Source: Blautia sp.
Lineage (GTDB): Bacteria; Bacillota; Clostridia; Lachnospirales; Lachnospiraceae
Reading direction: 5' to 3'
Assembly: GCA_017463155.1 (NCBI GenBank)
Contig: JAFTPT010000042.1
Coordinates: 1 to 64,000 of the forward strand
Length of the DNA: 64,000 nt
In this document: positions 62,143-64,000 of the stretch, piece by piece
How positions within the stretch are numbered: position 1 is the stretch's first letter
Layout of the letters: each line of letters begins with the position of its first letter
Translations under genes and position numbers: made by a program
Notes under the pieces: generated by a model
Seen by the model: the letters and a program-made list of their open reading frames with translations, nothing else
What the model was told of the DNA's origin: nothing
Database searches by the model: none

Positions 62143-62532
62143 TCACTGTTCTACGCTGTCATCCGGGTCTGCGGAGGCGACCATCTGCGCGTTTTCGAGG
62201 ATCTGGTTGAAGGCGTCGACGGCGCGGTCGTATTCATCGCTGTCCTCGATGTTGCTGAGCATGGGATTTCCGTCGATCTGCTGAAAACCGTACAGGTAAA
62301 CTTCATTCCGGGTCCCCTGGCCGTTTTCGTCCATCGGCAGCAGCGCGATGTATTCCTTGTCCTCGATGGGGAACACGGTCAGGACCGCGCAGTGAACTTC
62401 CGTATCATCATCCAGTGTCAGTGTGATCGTCGGCGGGATCTCGGACTTGCCGCCGGCAGAGGGGCATCCGGCGCTGCAGGATGCACATTCATTCGGGTCG
62501 CAGCTAAAAAAGCCTTTGTTCTCGTCACTCAT
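62143..62532 (-). CDS. DUF1292 family protein with N-terminal Cys cluster
   Basis: The 129-residue protein has the DUF1292 core (TITLTLDDDTEVHCAVLTVFPIEDKEYIALLP; EVYLYGFQ), a family widespread in Firmicutes (YrzB type) with no settled function. An N-terminal extension reads CDPNECASCSAGCPSAGG: Cys-x4-Cys-x2-Cys-x3-Cys, a potential zinc or Fe-S site not found in the short forms. The C-terminus is acidic. An AAAGAGAGG site precedes ATG 62532. Confidence 0.85.
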   Translation of the reverse strand: MSDENKGFFSCDPNECASCSAGCPSAGGKSEIPPTITLTLDDDTEVHCAVLTVFPIEDKEYIALLPMDENGQGTRNEVYLYGFQQIDGNPMLSNIEDSDEYDRAVDAFNQILENAQMVASADPDDSVEQ

Positions 62533-62665
62533 AAAAAGAACCTCTCTTTTGTATATTTCAGATTAGTATAACACCGGTTTTTGGATAGTGCAAGTCCGCC
62601 CAAAGTATGTTATACTTGAAATTGACATATACAGGAAATGACAATGATGGTAAAAGGAGCTGCCC

Positions 62666-63427
62666 ATGAAACTGATATCCTGGAATGTAAACGGAATACG
62701 AGCATGTCTTACCAAGGGTTTTGAAGAGAGCTTCCGGATGCTGGATGCGGATATCTTCTGCCTGCAGGAGACCAAATGCCAGAAGGGACAGGTGGAGCTT
62801 TCCCTGCCCGGCTATCACCAGTACTGGAATTACGCCAACCGAAAAGGATATTCCGGGACGGCTCTTTTCTGCAGGGAGGAGCCTCTGTCCGTGTCCTGCG
62901 GGATCGGGATCGAGGAGCATGACAAGGAAGGCCGGGTGATCACGGCGGAATTCGGGACATTTTATCTTGTGACCGTCTATACGCCCAATTCCCAGGAAGG
63001 ACTCAAACGGCTGGATTACCGGATGGAATGGGAACGCGATTTTCTGGCGTACCTGCTTTCCCTCCAGGAGAAGAAGCCGGTGATCTTCTGCGGCGACCTG
63101 AATGTGGCGCATCAGGAGATCGACCTCAAGAATCCGGGGACCAACCACATGAATGCCGGATTCACGGATCAGGAGAGAAACTGTTTCAGCCATGTGCTGG
63201 AGACCGGATTTATCGATACCTACCGGTACTTTTACCCGGAGCAGACCGGGGCCTATTCCTGGTGGTCGTACCGCTTTCACGCCAGGGAGAAGAACGCCGG
63301 CTGGCGCATCGATTATTTCGTTGTTTCCCCATCACTGCGGGAAAGACTCTCCGGAGCGGCGATCCATACGGAGATCATGGGATCGGACCATTGTCCGGTG
63401 GAGCTTACCATCGACCTGCAGCCATGA
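62666..63427 (+). CDS. Exodeoxyribonuclease III / AP endonuclease (ExoA/Xth family)
   Basis: Repair of abasic sites. The 253-residue protein has MKLISWNVNGIRACL, the metal-binding LQETKCQ with its Glu, the GRVITAEF block, PVIFCGDLNVAHQEIDL, FIDTYRYFYPEQTGAYSWWSYRFHAREKNAGWRIDYF and the SDHCPVEL end. All catalytic residues are present. The start has AAAGGAG upstream. Confidence 0.95.
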   Translation: MKLISWNVNGIRACLTKGFEESFRMLDADIFCLQETKCQKGQVELSLPGYHQYWNYANRKGYSGTALFCREEPLSVSCGIGIEEHDKEGRVITAEFGTFYLVTVYTPNSQEGLKRLDYRMEWERDFLAYLLSLQEKKPVIFCGDLNVAHQEIDLKNPGTNHMNAGFTDQERNCFSHVLETGFIDTYRYFYPEQTGAYSWWSYRFHAREKNAGWRIDYFVVSPSLRERLSGAAIHTEIMGSDHCPVELTIDLQP

Positions 63428-63491
63428 GCAGGGGCGGAGAGGAAACCCTTCCGGCATCAGATAGAAGCATTGGAACAAGGAGGACTGTCAG

Positions 63492-64000
63492 ATGAAGAAT
63501 CAGAAAGACCGGATCCAGGCTGAGCCCGGTTTTGCATTATTTCAGGGGGTTTATCCTCTGAACGGCGGTTTTCATTTTACGATCGACGTACCGGAGGATT
63601 CGGATGTATCACTGGTACTATATAAAAAGCACGCGAAGGAGCCATATATGGAGATCCCCCTCACGGAAAGGTTCCGTTCGGGCCGGATCCGGGCGGTCCT
63701 TGTGAAGGGGATCAGCGCCGGGGTTTATGAATACAACTACCGGATCAACGGAGAGATCAGGCAGGATCCCATGGCAGCCGAGATATCCGGAAGGGAAAGA
63801 TTCGGTATGCCTTTCCCGGAGGACAAGCACCAGATCCGGTGCGGTCTCCTGGGAAGTGCCTATGACTGGGAGGACGACCGTTCCCCGGAGGTCCCCTACG
63901 AGGACATGATCCTGTACAAGCTCCATGTACGAGGCTTTTCGAAGACGGCTCCCGGGCGCAGCTCCCGGAAGGGCACCTTCGCCGGTCTCATGGAGATGAT
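63492..64000 (+). CDS. Start of a GH13 alpha-glucan debranching enzyme (pullulanase/isoamylase type), partial
   Basis: The reading frame is open from ATG 63492 to the edge (169 codons) with AAGGAGG-like GGAGGACTGTCAG upstream. The N-terminal part is a CBM48-like beta sandwich (FALFQGVYPLNGGFHFTID; SLVLYKKHAKEPYMEIPL; GVYEYNYRINGEI). It is followed by YDWEDDRSPEVPYEDMILYKLHVRGFSKT, the block that opens the catalytic barrel of type I pullulanases and glycogen debranching enzymes. The catalytic residues lie outside the window, so the exact specificity cannot be told. Confidence 0.85.
   Translation, partial: MKNQKDRIQAEPGFALFQGVYPLNGGFHFTIDVPEDSDVSLVLYKKHAKEPYMEIPLTERFRSGRIRAVLVKGISAGVYEYNYRINGEIRQDPMAAEISGRERFGMPFPEDKHQIRCGLLGSAYDWEDDRSPEVPYEDMILYKLHVRGFSKTAPGRSSRKGTFAGLMEM

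Overview
The window is a contiguous piece of a moderately GC-rich (by eye roughly 55-60%) Gram-positive anaerobe, most likely a member of the Clostridia close to Lachnospiraceae. This rests on the gene set: a tRNA-Trp T-box ahead of a complete trp operon, a CpsB/C/D capsule phosphoregulation cassette, LytTR/GHKL signalling, a ferredoxin-fused Etf lactate dehydrogenase of the LctBCD type, anaerobic NrdG, and the rimP-nusA-ylxRQ-infB-rbfA-nrnA-truB-ribF-rpsO-pnp order. The taxon is inferred from gene content, not from a search.

Layout. 0.2-6.4 kb: plus-strand surface-polysaccharide regulation operon (tyrosine kinase, PHP phosphatase, Wzz-like co-polymerase, Ig-like anchored protein, UDP-glucose dehydrogenase, LCP ligase). 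6.4-10.6 kb: minus-strand rmlA-rmlB-rmlD (no rmlC), preceded by a MerR-methyltransferase fusion gene and a promoter with a 19-bp spacer and a perfect palindrome. 10.7-14.6 kb: a small membrane protein, then an SPFH / zinc-ribbon / TPM trio resembling Bacillus YdjI-YdjG-YdjH. 14.7-18.1 kb: larB, larC and an RlmD-type rRNA methyltransferase. 18.3-22.8 kb: an AT-richer accessory patch with an acyltransferase, an XRE-AbrB fusion, a WYL regulator with its own operator, a GyrI-like protein carrying a small palindromic insertion, a GNAT/YoaP protein and two truncated gene starts (VOC and MBL fold). 22.8-32.8 kb: hydrolase, GHKL/LytTR two-component system, secreted acidic protein with an operator-like palindrome, free-Met-sulfoxide reductase, UvrA2-like ABC ATPase, Fe-S aldo/keto reductase, ABC exporter. 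32.9-39.7 kb: T-box and trpEGDCFBA. 39.8-42 kb: VanX-like dipeptidase, an orphan Card1/DUF1887 CARF-nuclease-like protein, tRNA-Glu(CUC). 42.1-46.4 kb: parE-parC behind a promoter containing a LexA box. 46.4-49.8 kb: EtfB, ferredoxin-EtfA, LctD. 49.9-61 kb: the transcription/translation/RNA-processing cluster. 61-64 kb: nrdG, dut, a 33-bp perfect inverted repeat, DUF1292, exodeoxyribonuclease III and the start of a GH13 enzyme cut by the window edge.

The most notable items are the MerR-methyltransferase with its candidate target promoter, the CRISPR-less Card1-like protein, the LexA box on parEC, the palindrome-bearing in-frame insertion in the GyrI-like gene, and the secreted protein whose promoter carries two unexplained inverted repeats next to a divergent LytTR system. 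No CRISPR array, rRNA, phage module or intact transposase was seen.
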